A stretch of 64,000 nucleotides of DNA from Prevotella sp. (GTDB lineage: Bacteria; Bacteroidota; Bacteroidia; Bacteroidales; Bacteroidaceae), in contig JAILHK010000034.1 in assembly GCA_024695815.1 (NCBI GenBank), forward strand, positions 62,001 through 126,000, in the 5' to 3' direction. Positions 25,673 to 40,600 of the stretch are shown piece by piece. How positions within the stretch are numbered: the stretch's first letter is position 1; each line of letters opens with the position of its first letter. The position numbers and the translations under genes are program-made. A model generated the notes under the pieces. That model was not told where the DNA came from. It saw nothing but the letters and a program-made list of their open reading frames with translations, and did not search any database.

Positions 25673-28600
25673 TTACTCGTTCATATTGTCTAGCCTTTCA
25701 ACAACGTCTTTCAGTAGTCTGTTGTATGCGTCACGTTTTTCTTTTCTTGAAGAAACACTCTTTGCGTTGATGGCATCATCATTCAGTTTTTTAAGGTTTT
25801 TGTCAACACTCTTAATGAGCTTCATTCTCGCGTAGTCAACGCCACTTGTCAACTCATGATATTTCATGCTGTGATATGGATTTGTTGCCATGTCCTTTTT
25901 ATAGCCCTTAATGTGTGCCTCTCGCTCACGTGCTTCGTCTCTATAATTCTTATACTTTGCCTGCTGACGCTTGTAGTCGGTACGATCATCGCCCTGTTGC
26001 AAGAAGGCTTTAACAACCTCAACCTTTCTGATGTTAAAGTCTGGTTCTCCGTCAGACTTAATCATTTCTTTAGCGTCACGCGCGATAGATAGTGTGTTAG
26101 CAAAGAACTTGCCGGGGCCGCCTAAGTATTGCTCGGTGATATACTGCATGGTGCCAGGATTGATTTGTATATATCCTCTATTTACATCATCGCCACCTGT
26201 AATATCGTTGAGCCCTTTAGAGATTGCAACAAAAGTTTTATTGGTGCTATTGAATACCATCTTGTACTCAGGTACGTACTGCTGATGGGGGAAGTTGTCT
26301 TCCATGAAGATTCGGGTACCCATCCACGAAAGGTTTTCTCCAACTGCAACAATAGGCGCACCAACGGTTGATACTCGGCCCACAAGAGAGGGTAGTGTAC
26401 TACCTATTCCCTCCTTACTTGAAATTGGTGTTTCAAAGTCAACTGGAGAGAATACATTAAGGAAGCCAGTAAGCTCATTGCTTACACTCTGATTTACAGG
26501 TATGAGGTCCGGGTTAATAGTCCATCCTGCTATCATATCGCCAAGACCGTAGAAAGCGGCCATTTCTTGACCTATAGGCAGAGTTAGGAAGGAACCATGG
26601 AACATTTTCTTCAACCATGCGGGGCTATCCTTGTCTGTTAGTATCTCTTCGATGCCAGGAACCCATCCCATATAGATACACATATTCTTTCTGCGAACCC
26701 ATTCTGGTAGGTTAGCATATGCATCATCATCGTCACCTGCAAGACCCATTAATGCCTTATTGACGGCTGCGGCCATGATAGCACCTGCGAATGGTGGAAG
26801 GGCATAGATGGAGGTGAACTTAGCGATGTTCTTCCAATTTAGCGTACCATCATTGTTCTTGAACCCTTTGAAGATGGTTGCCAAAGCTTGTATTGTTGCA
26901 TTAAAGAACATCTTACCTTCTCCAAGCAACTGAGAAGAATGCCCTGCAAGTTCTGCTGCAAGTCTTACCCTTCCCTTCTCACTCTTGAACCCTGCAGTTA
27001 CATTGCCTGCACCCTTTTTATTGAAGTTCACAGTTACCTCCTTTGCATCATAGGCACTGCGCTGCTTTGTTCTGCCTGCATAGTGTCTTGATGTTCTGTA
27101 GGTGGCAAAGCGGGCGTTGTTCTCGATCGCCTCATTCCACGCTTCAACGGCATTGAACACAGCCGTGATGATTCCGTCAGTTGTCTTGATGGCCTTATTG
27201 CGCTTCATTGCTGCAATGGTATTCTTCATATCTTTCTGAATATCCTGCACCTTGTTCATCTGAACGAATCCGGTTGTTCCACCATTATCCATAAACTCCT
27301 TAAAGTCACGTTCAAGTTCATTGCTTTCGTCAATGGTTCCATTTCTGTATTTCTTGAACAAGCCAACCATCTTTGGCAGTGACTTCGTGTAGTAAGAAGC
27401 TGCTTCTGCTGCATACCTGGCACCCTCTCTAGCGGAAAGAATGGCAGTGAAGTGAGTCCAGTCTCTAGCCATATTGCGAGCCATAAACGTAATGTTGTAA
27501 GTGGTACTTGCCTGAGACATCCAATTCTTCGCTGCAGCATTTGCCTTACTTAGCCAGTTGTCGCCAATACTGAACTTGGTAAGGCCGTTAATAGCCTGCG
27601 CCATGCGTGGGTTCCCGACAACGATCATGGTTTTCTTATCTCCGTTTACCATTACCTCTACAATATGTTCAGAACGCTTAGATTGGTCTGCGGGCTTGTA
27701 ATCAAAGTGCTCTGTATTTCTGATAGGAAGTGCAAGGCCTATTGATTTCTTGTCTCGCATATCATTGTCGAAGCGCTTAATTTCTTCGCGTATCTCTTCG
27801 ACTGACATATCATCTGTTATTTGTGGATAAACTGCCTCCCAATCTCCGTTAGCATCCTGTTCTACCCATGCTTCCCTTAAGATAATAAGGTCGTTGTCCT
27901 GGTTGGCATTGCAGAGCCTCCACAGATGCTGCTTAACGATATTGCGGTTACAGTCAACAATAGCCTTATATCCCATTGCGAATATGGTAGCCAATGGTGA
28001 GTCTGCCTCACTGAAACGTCCCTTGGCATGCTTCATTAGACTACCCGTCTTTTGAACACCTCTGGTATCGCGAGAGTTGATATACTGATACATGTCCTCA
28101 CCTCGTTTCTCCTTAAAACCACGCATTGGGACGTACCAATTGAACATGCTTTCCACATCGTCAATCTGTTTGTCGGTCTTCATTCCGGCTTGACGATACT
28201 TTTCAAGTGAATACTTATTAGCTGCGCCGATCTTTTCCCAGAGTACATCAACACCGGAACCAATAATATCTTCGCTTGTTTCTACATCTGCAATGACGCT
28301 AACCTCGTCATACTCTCCATCTTCGTTGCCGTACATGGCTGTAAAGCCAGAATAGTCGTGCTCTTCCGGTATATAGTCAGTTATCTCATTGTTGATGAAA
28401 CTTGTAAGGCGCCACAAATACTGGCCAAATGTTATATTGCCATCTGTTAGCTCTTTATAGCTGTCTTTCTTAGTTGACTTCCAACCATCTTCGATATAGT
28501 CCAGCCATCTATAACGTGCTTCCATCGGCGCCTTAGCAATAAGTTTCTTGCGCTTTTCTTCATCGATAACACCATCTTCGAAGTCCGTCTCAATACGGTT

Positions 28601-31600
28601 GAGGATAGACTCATACAGAGCATCCTCACCCTCGTTCAATGGTTCTTTGCCAATGTTCTGTTTGCTGCGCTTCTCAATGAAGTCCCTAACAAAGAACTCT
28701 CTGTTACGTTCAAGGCCATGCTTTGCAAACAGGTAGCGGTCAATCTCATGCCATCCCATTCCAGTCTTCTTCATGATACGACTAACAACCTCTACGATTG
28801 CATCTTTGTGGAACGCCTTAAACAGGTCCTGTTCGTTCTTAATCTTACCATGAGAAAGATTCTCTGCCATGTAGGCATTCTGACTGTCGGGAATGTCCTT
28901 ATCATGGGCAATAGCATTCTGGGCCACTTTCAGCGACACCATACTATCTTGGTATGCCTCCGTGGTCACAGTTCCTGCAGTGTCAATGCGCTGCTGATAA
29001 ACTTGCTTGGCAGAATACTCGTTGGCGGCGTCGATGTCGGCGTTTAGTTTATTGCGATCCTCATTCCATGAATCTGCAGCTTTGTTCAAAGCATCCATGA
29101 ATACGTTTGTGTTTTCATTATTATCAAGCTTTTCAACAAAATCAACAGTGTCTTCCCCATTGCCGAAAACTCTATTTGCTACATCGAAAATATCACGCAT
29201 CGCTCTGTGCTTTAACCGGTTAATAGGACTATTGTAGCTTTCAAGAATCTCGTCAAGAGCATCCTCTATGTTTTCCGATGTACTACTGCTCGTGTCTTTG
29301 TTTCCGAGGTTCAACATTTTCTTGATAGCATCCTTTATCTGCTGCCAAATACTTGTATTGTTATACTTAATGTTATCAAGCGCTGTTCGATACTTAGGAT
29401 TGGCAAGTTCTGCCAACATTTCAAATATGGAGATATTGCCATAATAAGAGTCGCCCTTATCGTTCTTTGGGTCTTGTTTCTTAACTTCTTTGTAAATAGC
29501 ATTAAGTTTCCTTGCTGCAGAAATCTGCGAATAACTCAGAAGCGGTCTTAACAATGGTTTGCTATAGTATAGCAGTACCTGCGAAGTTACATTGTGAATC
29601 ATTTCATGAAGCAATATTCTTGCCTTATCTTGATTCTCAATATTCTGCGTTTGGGCATCCCAGTTATAAAAAGTTATATTGATCAAAGGATTGGCTCCGC
29701 CATTTACACCTCCTTCAAGCGAGTCTGTAAATCTAAAATCAACCTTAAGTCTTTTCAATACAGCGAGAACCTTATTAAATATCTTGCCAGTTCTTTCATC
29801 GTTATTAAGGTCATTAAACATCATGGCAAGATTTTCAAGAGTGATATTGCCTTTTTTGTCAATATTGTACTTCTTTCTTAAATCCTCCCTAACTTTTTGC
29901 CTGCGGGATAGTTCGGCACGAATTATATTAATCCTTCGTCTGGTGGCAGCAACCCTTTGTTGCAACTTGATTCCGCTACTTTGCGCATCAGCTTTCTTAC
30001 TTTCTTTTTCAAGGCGTTGAAGCTCTTCTGATAAACCTTCTCGATAAACTCCATGTCTGTTAGTATATGACTTCTCTGGCTGCAAAGTTATATCATTTCC
30101 GCTACCATTGTTATTTGACTGACTATCATTTAACAAATTTTGAGAACCCGTCCAACTCTCTGCAGCCTGTTCAATGGCTTCCATTGGGTCGGTGGTGTCA
30201 ATCTTCTGGGCGTCCATCTTTTTGTACCCATAGTTGCCATACCGCGTACCTTTGTAGTACTCATTCCATGCTGCTTCGTTGAAGTTCTCAATCAGATAAT
30301 CAAGACGCTCAATGATTTGGTCATAGACATTTACTTCCTTTGCGCCCGGCATTGTTTGGTTCTGCTTAATGCCAAAGAACATCAAAATGCCGGCTTTCAG
30401 TTTTGCCCAAAGGCCAACCTTTTTAAGGTCTGCGCGGAACTCAGAGTTACTGCCAGCCTCACTTAGCATTTCCCTAACGTTTGTCAATCCGTATGCAGGT
30501 ATGCCATCGTGTTCAAATATTGGGTTGTTTTCAATAACATTAAAGATATTGTGCAGCTCATTGATTGCATCAATCATTTCAGAATCAAGAAGATGCTCGT
30601 AACCTTCCTCTACACATCTGTCTGCGTAGGCAGTAACAGTGTGTATCAGTTCGTGAAGTATTGTATCTGCCTTCGCCTGGTCTGCAATATAGTCAGCATT
30701 CATATACTTCCAGTTGTATTCAACGACCTTTCCACCTGCTTGGCCGCCTATATCATTGGAAAGTTTTTCATTCATGAATATCTCCATTGGAAGATTGCCA
30801 ACTTTTGCCATAATCTTATCAAACAAGACTTTCTTTGCCTTGCCTTCTTCTGTCGTGGCATCGTTCATCTTGTCAAACATGGCTTTTACATCATCAAGCG
30901 TCAGCTTGCCTTGCTGATAATGGTAAGCATTTCCTTTGAATCCACGGTACTCAAGCTCTTCAAGGATGGCTTCACGTATTTGCATGTGTCTCTCTCGGGC
31001 ATCCTTGTCCTCAGAAGCGGTAAGCTTCTCGATGTACTGGTCTTCAATAAGTACTTGCCATGCGAGTCTGTTGCTTTCCTTTCCTGCTTGCTCTTGGCGC
31101 AAATAAGCCTGCCTTAACATAACAGCCTCTTTGATTTCCTCTTTTAGGCTATCATTGTTAATATCCATCTTGTAGCGCTTTAACATCTGTTTTATCTTCA
31201 AAGAAACAGAGTATTTACTGCTACCATATTTGTCTTTAAACTCTTCGATAATTTCTTGGTACGGCCTATTTGTGCGAACAATGGCATCTGGCTTTTCAGT
31301 AGAGTCTGGCATAACAAAAAGCTCTTCCTTTGAATATCCGTACTCTTTGTGCAGATGATCAAGAACTTTTTCTACATTCTCTTCTTTAACCACACATGCT
31401 ATATCCTTTTTGGACGGTCTAAGATCACCATCCATAATAAGACCTTTTAACACATCATCCTTCATGGCGGGATGCTCGGACAACTTCTGACCCTTGCGCT
31501 TGGTGAACACAATGGCCATATGAGAGCCTTCACGATGGCAGCTTACTCCACTCTGTTCATCCTTAACCTCGTCGTAGTGTTCCCATACGTCTTTCTTTTC

Positions 31601-34600
31601 TACGGCCTTTCGTACCTTAAAGTTCTCTGGGTCGAAATTTTCTGCGAGCAACATGCCTCGCTCAACCGTAATTTCACCCGTCTCTTTGTTCTTGCGGGTA
31701 AACGTAACTATCTGGCCTTTGTATTTGCCAAGACTACCACATGCCTGCAGCACATTGCCAGTAATCATAAAGCGTATCTGACGATTGGTGTTCTTTGGAA
31801 TCATCTTATCCCACCATTCATCCCACTTTTTAGCTCTGCTTCCCATTGGAAGCTCTTCGCCAAAATCAGTCCTTTCAAGGGCGATTATTTCTAAATCACC
31901 ACGTTCGTCAATAATCTTCTGGATTGTCTTGCTATTGTTGACAACGGGAATACTAATCATTGAACGTGAGTCCTTAACTGCGAACACAGCCTTTACTTGC
32001 CGTGGATCGCCATTCTTTGTTTGGAAGCCAAGGAAACGGCCATACATTAAAGCGGCATCGCTACTAATATCGTCCGTTAATGGAACCAAGTATGGCCTAC
32101 CGGGCTTAAGATACATGGCTGCGTGATAGACGGTGTTCTGTTGGTCTCCCAATTCGCCTTTGTAGGTGTTAATGTCTGCAGTATGACTACGGCGCATTTC
32201 AACCAACGAAGGCCAGTTCTGAATCATGGTTTCCCATTCCTCTTCTGTCTGTTCGTCCTTTTTGGGGTGCTCACTGCGCAACTTCTCTTCAAGTTTTGTC
32301 TCTTGTTCGTTATAGCGTTCCTGGCGTTCGTTAATCTTCTTCTCAATTGCCTCTGCTACCTTTTCATCGGTCTGCTGTGTGAGACCACCCTTTGGCAAAC
32401 CGTCTTCGTCTAATGCGTCAAGTTCCTTCATCTTTTTCTTGATGTCAGAAGAGCGCATAGGCTTCTTAAGCACATTAACTTCTACTCGCTCAATAGAAGA
32501 GTCATGGGCAAATTCGTTCTCGCTTTCGTTATCCTTACCAGAAATGAAGGTTGCTTTGTCAATTGTTGTGGCCTCCAAATTCATAGTGGTTGATTCAAGA
32601 TCGTTGATACCATTCTGATTCAGATAGTCGATATGGTCTATATAGCGCTGAGAAAGTTCATTTATAACACGTTCCTGGATGGCACATGGAAGACGCTGAA
32701 TGTTAATAAGAACATCGTACAATAGTCCTGTATGCCCTTCCCATTCACCAGTTTTATCATTCCTCTTCAAACCCGTGTCTTTGTCCAATAGGCTATTGAT
32801 GTCGTTTAGATGCTCTAAAAGGTAATTCTTACAAACCTCGTCGCCATATTTGTTATCCATATCAATGGCATCAACCTTGTTGCTTGACACATCTTTTGTT
32901 CCCGTGCTTTGTGCATCCAGTGAAGACAGCTTCTTTTTGAGTGTCATCATAAGCTTCTGTTCTGCTGGAATTGGTGAGCTGACATAAAAATATTCACCCC
33001 TATGCACTTGACCTGTTCTGTCAATACGGCCGCGCATCTGGACCTCTTTTGTTACATCAGCATTTGGCTGCAAGATGATCATCTTCCTAGGATTCTGATT
33101 ACCAAAATTCTTGCTTGCGTGACCACTTATGCCTGTTGCACCTGCATCATTAATAATGAGTGCATCAAACTGTTCTTCTTTAGGTAATGGGCTTTTAGCT
33201 GAACCACCGTTAAACCTACGCATCACATCTTTGCCCTTTGCCTTGTATGGCATTTTGGTGTAACCGCCGCTCTGATTTCTTTCAAGTTGGTATTTACGGC
33301 CTGTTATTTCTCCGCAACTATATCCGGCATCGGCCATCATGTGACGAATAAGGTCAATGGGGCTAAGAGATAATTCAACCTTGTCATTGTCAGCAATATA
33401 TTCTTCTATACGGCTGCGTAAGTTTGCTAATGCAATAGCACCGGCAGAGTCAAGTTCGTCTTCTGCGTCAAATTCAACTCGGTTAATCGTCTTAAGCCTA
33501 TTGTTTTCATCTAGTTGCTTCTGCGTGATAACATACTTTAGACTAAATTTAACGCCTTTGTCAAAGATTGGTTTGAAGTTTATAGTATCTATCTCATCAC
33601 CCAACTCTTTAACATATGACTCCATGGTGTTGTGAACTGCAATAATGGGTTTACCACCCTGTTTAATCTGTTCTATTGCCATTTCAGCGGCCTTTTTCGC
33701 TTTCATGGCAAAAACCATAAGGTTAGTAACATTAGAAACCTGGCTCTTGTATGATGTGTTGGTTACAAATGTAAGAACACCTCCTGTCTTTGCGGCAGCT
33801 TGGTTTTGTAATTCGTATTGCTCTTGTTGTTTTTTTACCAGAGGATCAACGTAGTCGTGCTGAAAATCAATAATATCCTGCACAAGCGACATTGTCTTAT
33901 CGCTCGTTGTTCTACATTTTTCATACTCTTCTTCTGAATATATTTCCCTTGGTTCGGTCCATGTTGTCTTTACGCCAGACATATCGCGCTCACGGCGAAT
34001 CATTTCACCGCTTTTAAACAACGCCTCTGCCATAATTTCTTGCATAGAAACACCGTACTCCTTTATTGCTTGTAGCATTTCATTAAGAGGCATGTTAAGC
34101 GCACTCATTGAACTTTTTACTGCATACAACAACATGTTTTCTGGTCTCTTAGCATATGTAGCGGAAAGAAAAGTGGTTCCAGCCGATTCTTGAACAAGCT
34201 CCCTAAAGAACCTTCCTGTATTACTTTCACCGCTAGCATTATGGCTTTCATCAAGTATAAGAATGGCATCCTTTGCGTATAGACGCAACCAGTCTTTTCT
34301 TTTTTGTGATGCTTTTACAGAACCCTCTTCATCTTTTCCACTGATTTGAGTGTATGTCGTCATTACAAAGTCGTACTGTCTGCCCTTTTCGTTCTTTGGA
34401 AGCTTATCTTCCGCGGTATCATATAATGCATTCTGTACACTTGGTTTTGGGCGAGATATAACTTTCTTTCCGTCCTCGTCGGTAATGTCAGCTTCTGCGT
34501 CTTTATTTGTTATGAACGGCATATAATCTTGTCCTATGTCGCTCATGTCTCGATACATATCACTGAATAGTTTTGATTTTTCAGTTACAAAGATAACCTT

Positions 34601-37600
34601 TTTGCCATGTTTGATACCCCAATGTATGAGCGCGGCTGCTGTACGACCCTTGCCGACACCTGTCATATCGCCAACAATAAAGCTCTTACCTTCTTTCATT
34701 TTTCCAATAGCCAACGCAACTGCATCGACCTGTTCTGAAGCAAGACCGGTCGTTTTTCCACTTTCAAATGCGGAAAACATTTCTTCCTTGGTTTTATAAC
34801 CAAGCTCTTCTCTTACAAAATCTGCAGTGTCGCTCTTTTGGAAAAACTTTTCCTTAAGACGTTTAAAAGCATTCCTAATAGAATCCACTATACCACTTGG
34901 TATAACGGAACCAATTGCATACTTCTTTTCGGAACTACTAGAGGCTTCGTAGTCGGTCTTTTCCTTAGAAATATCTACCAACTGCGGCTTTGGAGAGTTT
35001 TCTAATGATCCCCCTCCGCTACTGTTTCCGTTGCTAGATACCTCAGTGGCCCTTCCACTTTCTCCGGATTCATTTGCCCCCAATCCTCCTCCATTATTTG
35101 TGGGCATAGAACCCGATTGAGAACGCCCTCCTGGTTGGTCTTGATTTTCTGGGCTATCGAACAAGCCCAGTCCCATGTTTCCTTGTTCGGACTTGGTGTG
35201 TTTTCGCCCACCATTTCCATTATTTTGTCCTCGTCCAGCTGGAACTTCCACGACCCCAGAAGTTCCTCCAGTTTCTTCTTGTTTGGTTCCTCCTTCTCCA
35301 GTTCCTGGTACAGGGGGTTCAGTTCCTCTTTCGTGCGTGTTACCCAAAGCCACCCCTCCGGTGTCTCCCACGCCATCGTCCATATTTCCTGTTTCTTGTT
35401 CTCCATTGTTATTCTCGTTTACGTTAATACCTTTTTCTGCTGCCCATTCGCCTACAGTTTTCATTACACCTTCAACTTTATACGGGTAGTTCCACATGTC
35501 TTCGATAAGTTCTCTAACCTCTGCATCGGTATAACCTGTTGCTTCTTTTAGTTGCTCACCGATAAAGTCGCGCATTTGATTTACCCAGCCGTCCTTACTT
35601 TCTGTGTTATCAAGGATAGTGTAGCCAAGTTCTGCGCCGGCATCAACCACTTCAAACATAACCGCAATCTGCTCTGGTGTCAGATTATCTACACTGTAAG
35701 CATCTGTTTGGCTGTTTTTGTCATTCTTTGCAAGCTTCTTTAGCTTTGTTAGTGCAGCCTGTAACCTAGCTTGTGCTGCAGCTTGTGTAGGGCTTATGTT
35801 TGTTGTAGGGCCTGCAGGCTGAATTTCGGCAGTTGTTGAAGATGGGGTTCCTGTTTCAGCCACATTTGGTTTTTCAACCTTTGGTGTTTCGTTAGTAGGC
35901 GTTATTGGCTTTTCCGTCTCACTTTGTGGCTGTTCTACCTGCGAAGTTGTAGCTACTTTCATGTTATAGATAAATAGGTAAGCAGCCTTCGCCATTTCTG
36001 TTGTATATGGGTTTGAAATGTCGAGATAACCCTTTGCAAGTACCTTCTGTGCGTCGCCTGCGTTTGAAGAATTAATATCCTCCACGGTCAGCGGGTGTTC
36101 AGAAATAATTTTCTCTCGCTCGCTCTGAGGCTTATCAGCGGGAGTCTCTTCTACTCCTGATTCTGGAGCATTGACTTCACTTCCTCCTGTATTGTGGGGA
36201 GTCCCTTCTGCTGTCGGTCTTGGTTCGCTACTTTCAGTTGTGCTAGGGCTTGTTTCTTCCCCTCCTTGGCTGCTTTGAGGATTGTCAGCCACAGGTACAT
36301 TTCCTTCTGTTCCATTGTCTATTCCAAAAATTTGTTTGAGTGCTTGTTCTTTTGTTAATACTTCGCCTGTGGCAGGTGCGTCAAACAGACCAAGTTCGCG
36401 GGTAGAACCATTTACAAGGTCGTAATACTGACGCAGGTAGTTAGATAATGTCTTTTGGTCTTTCAGACTTGCATACATCATTGCTAACTCGATGGCAAAG
36501 TTACTATATTTTCCGATATTCTTCGAACCATCCAAGTTAATTTGTCTTAACCAGTCGTTAGCGGCTGCTCGGGCGGCGGCATAACGCTCTTCGAAGTTCT
36601 TTCCCTTAACACCTGCAAACTGAGGTGAAGAGGTCGATAACTCATGAAATGCTTGAATACTCTCCTGTAAGTCTTTAAGGATTGAGGCTTCTCCAGTGAC
36701 AGAAAGTTCCCTACCAACAGAAGATACAATTGCACCCTGTATATTCTTGGGCAGCTCATAGAACATAGTTCTAAGGTCGGGGTTGGCACCGTTGAAGATA
36801 ATATCGGTCAGCATATCCTTTGCAAATTGACGTGCTGCTTCCTTATCTTCTAACAGGCTCTTTGCCTCTGTGTCGCTGATATATCCACCTTTATTGAGCC
36901 ACCTTACTGCTTCTTCTACGTTTGCTTCCACTCTTTCAGAAAGTGTAGCATCCGGATCATCGTGACGCAACATGATATTAGCAAAGCTTGTGTAGTTGTC
37001 GCCAAGTTTGGTGACAGTAGGTGTAACCTCTGGAATCTTTCTGCCGCCAGTTTCAAGGTCTGCTGCAGTAAACTGACCAAGACGGATTGCTTCTGCATCG
37101 TTTACATCAAGAACAATGTGTGCAAATGGCTTCTCCATCTGTGCAATGGACTCTGCGGTGGTTCCGAGTTCTGCTGCGTGTGCCATCAAGAACTCCTTAT
37201 ATTTCTTAGCGACTGCTTCATTGCCAGGCGCATAGATGTATTCGGCAAGGTTTCTGCGGCCATTGCCTTGGATAACCTCACCACGTCTGTTTGTCTGTGT
37301 GGCACTTCCGCTATACGCACTCTGTGTACCATTGAAGGTAAGCATCAGTTCTGGGCGGAAGTTAGCTTCACTTGCGTTGGCCTGTGCAGCGGCCTGTCTG
37401 TCTGCGCCAAACTCTGCCTTTGGCTGTGCTTCTGGAATGAAGTGCTTATCGTTGGTCTGTCCGTTTGTAAGGTGAGAACCTTGCACATCACCAAGTTCGC
37501 TGACGGTAAGATGTCCTTTTACCTTATCCTTTGTAGAGTACTGCACCTCAACCTCCATACCCTGCGGTACAGGCTTTTCTTCTTGTCTGTCGATACGCTG

Positions 37601-40600
37601 ACCTTCAACAACCTTATATCCACGGCCACGGGCTGCTTCTGGTGTGTCGTATCTATACTCCGGAACATTCTCGTCAATGGGTTCGGTTGGTGGCGTAGGT
37701 TGAACAGGTTGTGCAGGTGCTTCAACCTGACGTGTTGCAGGAACGTTAAGAACATTCTGCCAATACTGCAAGCGGCCCTGCTCTGCTTCAATGGCATTTT
37801 TGGTCTCTTGCATTTCGGCGATCTTCTCCTGTAGGGTCTTGCCTTTTAGTTCGCCTTTCTGTTGCTTCTCTTGTGTTTTTTGCAGATTGGCAAGATTGGC
37901 CTCCGACTCATTAATCATGCTCTGCACAAGGGCAGGAACATTTTCTTCACCTGCTTGTTCTACAAGTGCATTGTAGGTATCTTCATTCGATGCTTGCTCG
38001 TACTGAGGTTGACCATCTTCGCCTACCGGTATGCGTGACATGGCAGTGGTCTGCTCAACATCTGCATCATCTGCAACAACCTCTTCGGTTGGTGCTGCAT
38101 CTGTAGTTGGTGCGCCTTCTACCTCTACACCACTAGGCTGTTCGCTTTCAATTATAGGCTGCTCTTCGTCCATTGCACCCAACTTAGCACTTTCCTCGTT
38201 CTGTAGGCGTTCAAGTTCTGCGAGTTGGAACTGGTCAAGCCTAATTGGTGTCTCACTTACCACAAGATGCGAGTCCGTTCCAAGCTGAACTATATCGCCG
38301 TTAGCATCAACGGCAAGGATAAGTCCGCTATCAGAAGAGATTACGTTACCATCGTTATCCGTCTGAATATTACCACTAACGAGATTGTAGCTATTCTCGC
38401 CATCGGTTACAGCCATGATGTTTATATCTTTTTTCTGGCCGTTGATAGTACCTTTAAACGTATTCCTCTCACGCGTGTTGGCTGCAGCCTCAGCAAGTTT
38501 ATCACTCTTACGGTTCATGTATGATTCATACCTCGCCTTTTGGTTGTAGTAGTCAATAAGGATGGCACGCTCTTCGTCAGTCGCCCAATCAAGAGCTGAT
38601 ATGATTTCCTGATGTGAAAGGTCCTGCTGTTCTCTTTGCATAACCTCTTGCGCAAGAGTTTCGTTTCTTTCGAATAGCTTATCACGAGATACTTTTGCAC
38701 CTTCAAATCCGGTCTTAATCTCCATTCCATCGGTGCCATCGCTAGAGTCATAATCAATAGCTTCTGCATCTGCAACAGACGAACCATCCTGGGCGCTCTG
38801 TTCTTCGTGAAGTTCGCTATTATCAAAAGCTGCTTCGTGCATCTTCTTAGAGAAGGCAAGAATCATCTTCTGTTCTTCATCGGTACGCTTCATGGGGTCT
38901 TTCTCCATGGCGTTCTCTACCTCTTCTGGTTGTGCACCTGTCTCACCACAGAACTCTTGAAGGATCATGTTGTATTGGTTGCCCGGCCTTACAGAGAGAA
39001 TATACTTGTCAGACATCATATCTTTCTGTAGGCGGTCATTCAACATTTTGTAGTGAGCTGCCTTCATTTCGTCACGATTATTATACTCGTGTGTGCTGAG
39101 AACGTTTCCTTTTTCGTCAAGTTCCTCAATGGTATTGCCTGTGATTCTGTATGAGTCAACGCGAGGGGTGTTATAGACACCATTGGCTGCTGCTACTGCG
39201 TTGCCAATATTAAAACCTCTAAGAGCGATAAGGTCGCTTGCATACATAACGACAGCTTTTTTCTCTTCTGCAGACAGACCAGCATGCGAGATAGCGTTAT
39301 TCAGAGTGTTAGCAAAGTCCTTATTCTCTGCATTGTCAAGCATATCCTTGATGGCACGATAACGTTCTACATCGTCGAATGTGTCTCGCATCCCCTTATC
39401 TGTAGTATTCAGATTGTACTTCAATCCGTAGTAGTGGGCCTGCTGATAGCCACTCGCCATAATCTGAGGGGCGCGGAGAATGCCAGACGTTAAACCAGTC
39501 TTGGCCCATGTGTCGAGCTGTGTATGTAGGTCAGTGATACTCTCTGCGTTTGGATCATATTCATCGCCAGTCACAGCGTTAAGGATTGCAGTACGAGCCA
39601 TTCCATACTCTTCTTCAAATCCTTCACCGAACACGCTCTGAACACCAAGGAAGTTGAGGGTTTTTTCACCCGCCTTCCATACTTTGTTATCTGTGAACTT
39701 TGTAACGAAGTTAGTTATGTTCTTACCAATGGCCGTTTTAGCCCATTTGGCTGCCACCTTTCCAAAAACAGAGTCAATGCCGGGGCCTACCAATTCTGAT
39801 GCATTTTCTCCAGAGCGATTCAGCTCTTCAAAGAAAGCTGCCTTTAAAGCATTGGTGCCTCCTTCGAAATTAATATCGCCTTGCTTGTTTACGGTCAGTT
39901 CGCCAGAATATCTATCTGCAATACCTGCCATGGTAGATGCTGCTTGTATGGTGTTGGCTGAAATGGTACCACCAATCTCAGCGCCAATGGCACCACCTAC
40001 AACCTTTGAGCCAACCATCATGCTCTTATTGACCAAAGCAGCACTCTTGGTACCGAGGTTCTTTGTGAGGGCTTTCGTAAGTTCAGAAGCAACCATCTTT
40101 GTTCCTGCTTTGGCTCCCATATTAACACCGGCCTTATAAAGGTTGGCAAAACCGCCACCTGTAAGCGCAAAGTCTTTCATGAACACAAGTGACTGACCAA
40201 ATCCCTGTCCGGCACCATACCACCAACTGCGATTGTTGTTCAGTTGTTGTGCCTCCTGGTTGAGAAGGTAACTCTTCATGAGGGACTTCTCACTATCGGT
40301 AAATTCTGGTTTAACACCTTTTGCTTTGGCTTCATCCATCTTCTTCTTAAGCCCAAGCATTGCGCTAGAAGTATTAAGGTCTGAAAGTCCAAAGGTCATA
40401 GATGATTCGCTCGATACTACGTCCCATACACCACCGCCAAAACCTTTGTTGTCACGCTCAGCTTCCAATGCTGTCAGTCGCTGTGCTGCAAGACTGCGGG
40501 CCGCCCTAATTTCCTTGATGCTCTTATCATTTTGAGCCATATAAGAACCGTCAACAACCACACCACCTATAGTTGTTCCACCAATAGGTGTGCTATATTT

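Noticed and set aside
35002-35406. 134-aa minus-strand ORF inside the giant gene
   Set aside because: Frame shadow in the repetitive Gly/Glu/Pro linker.
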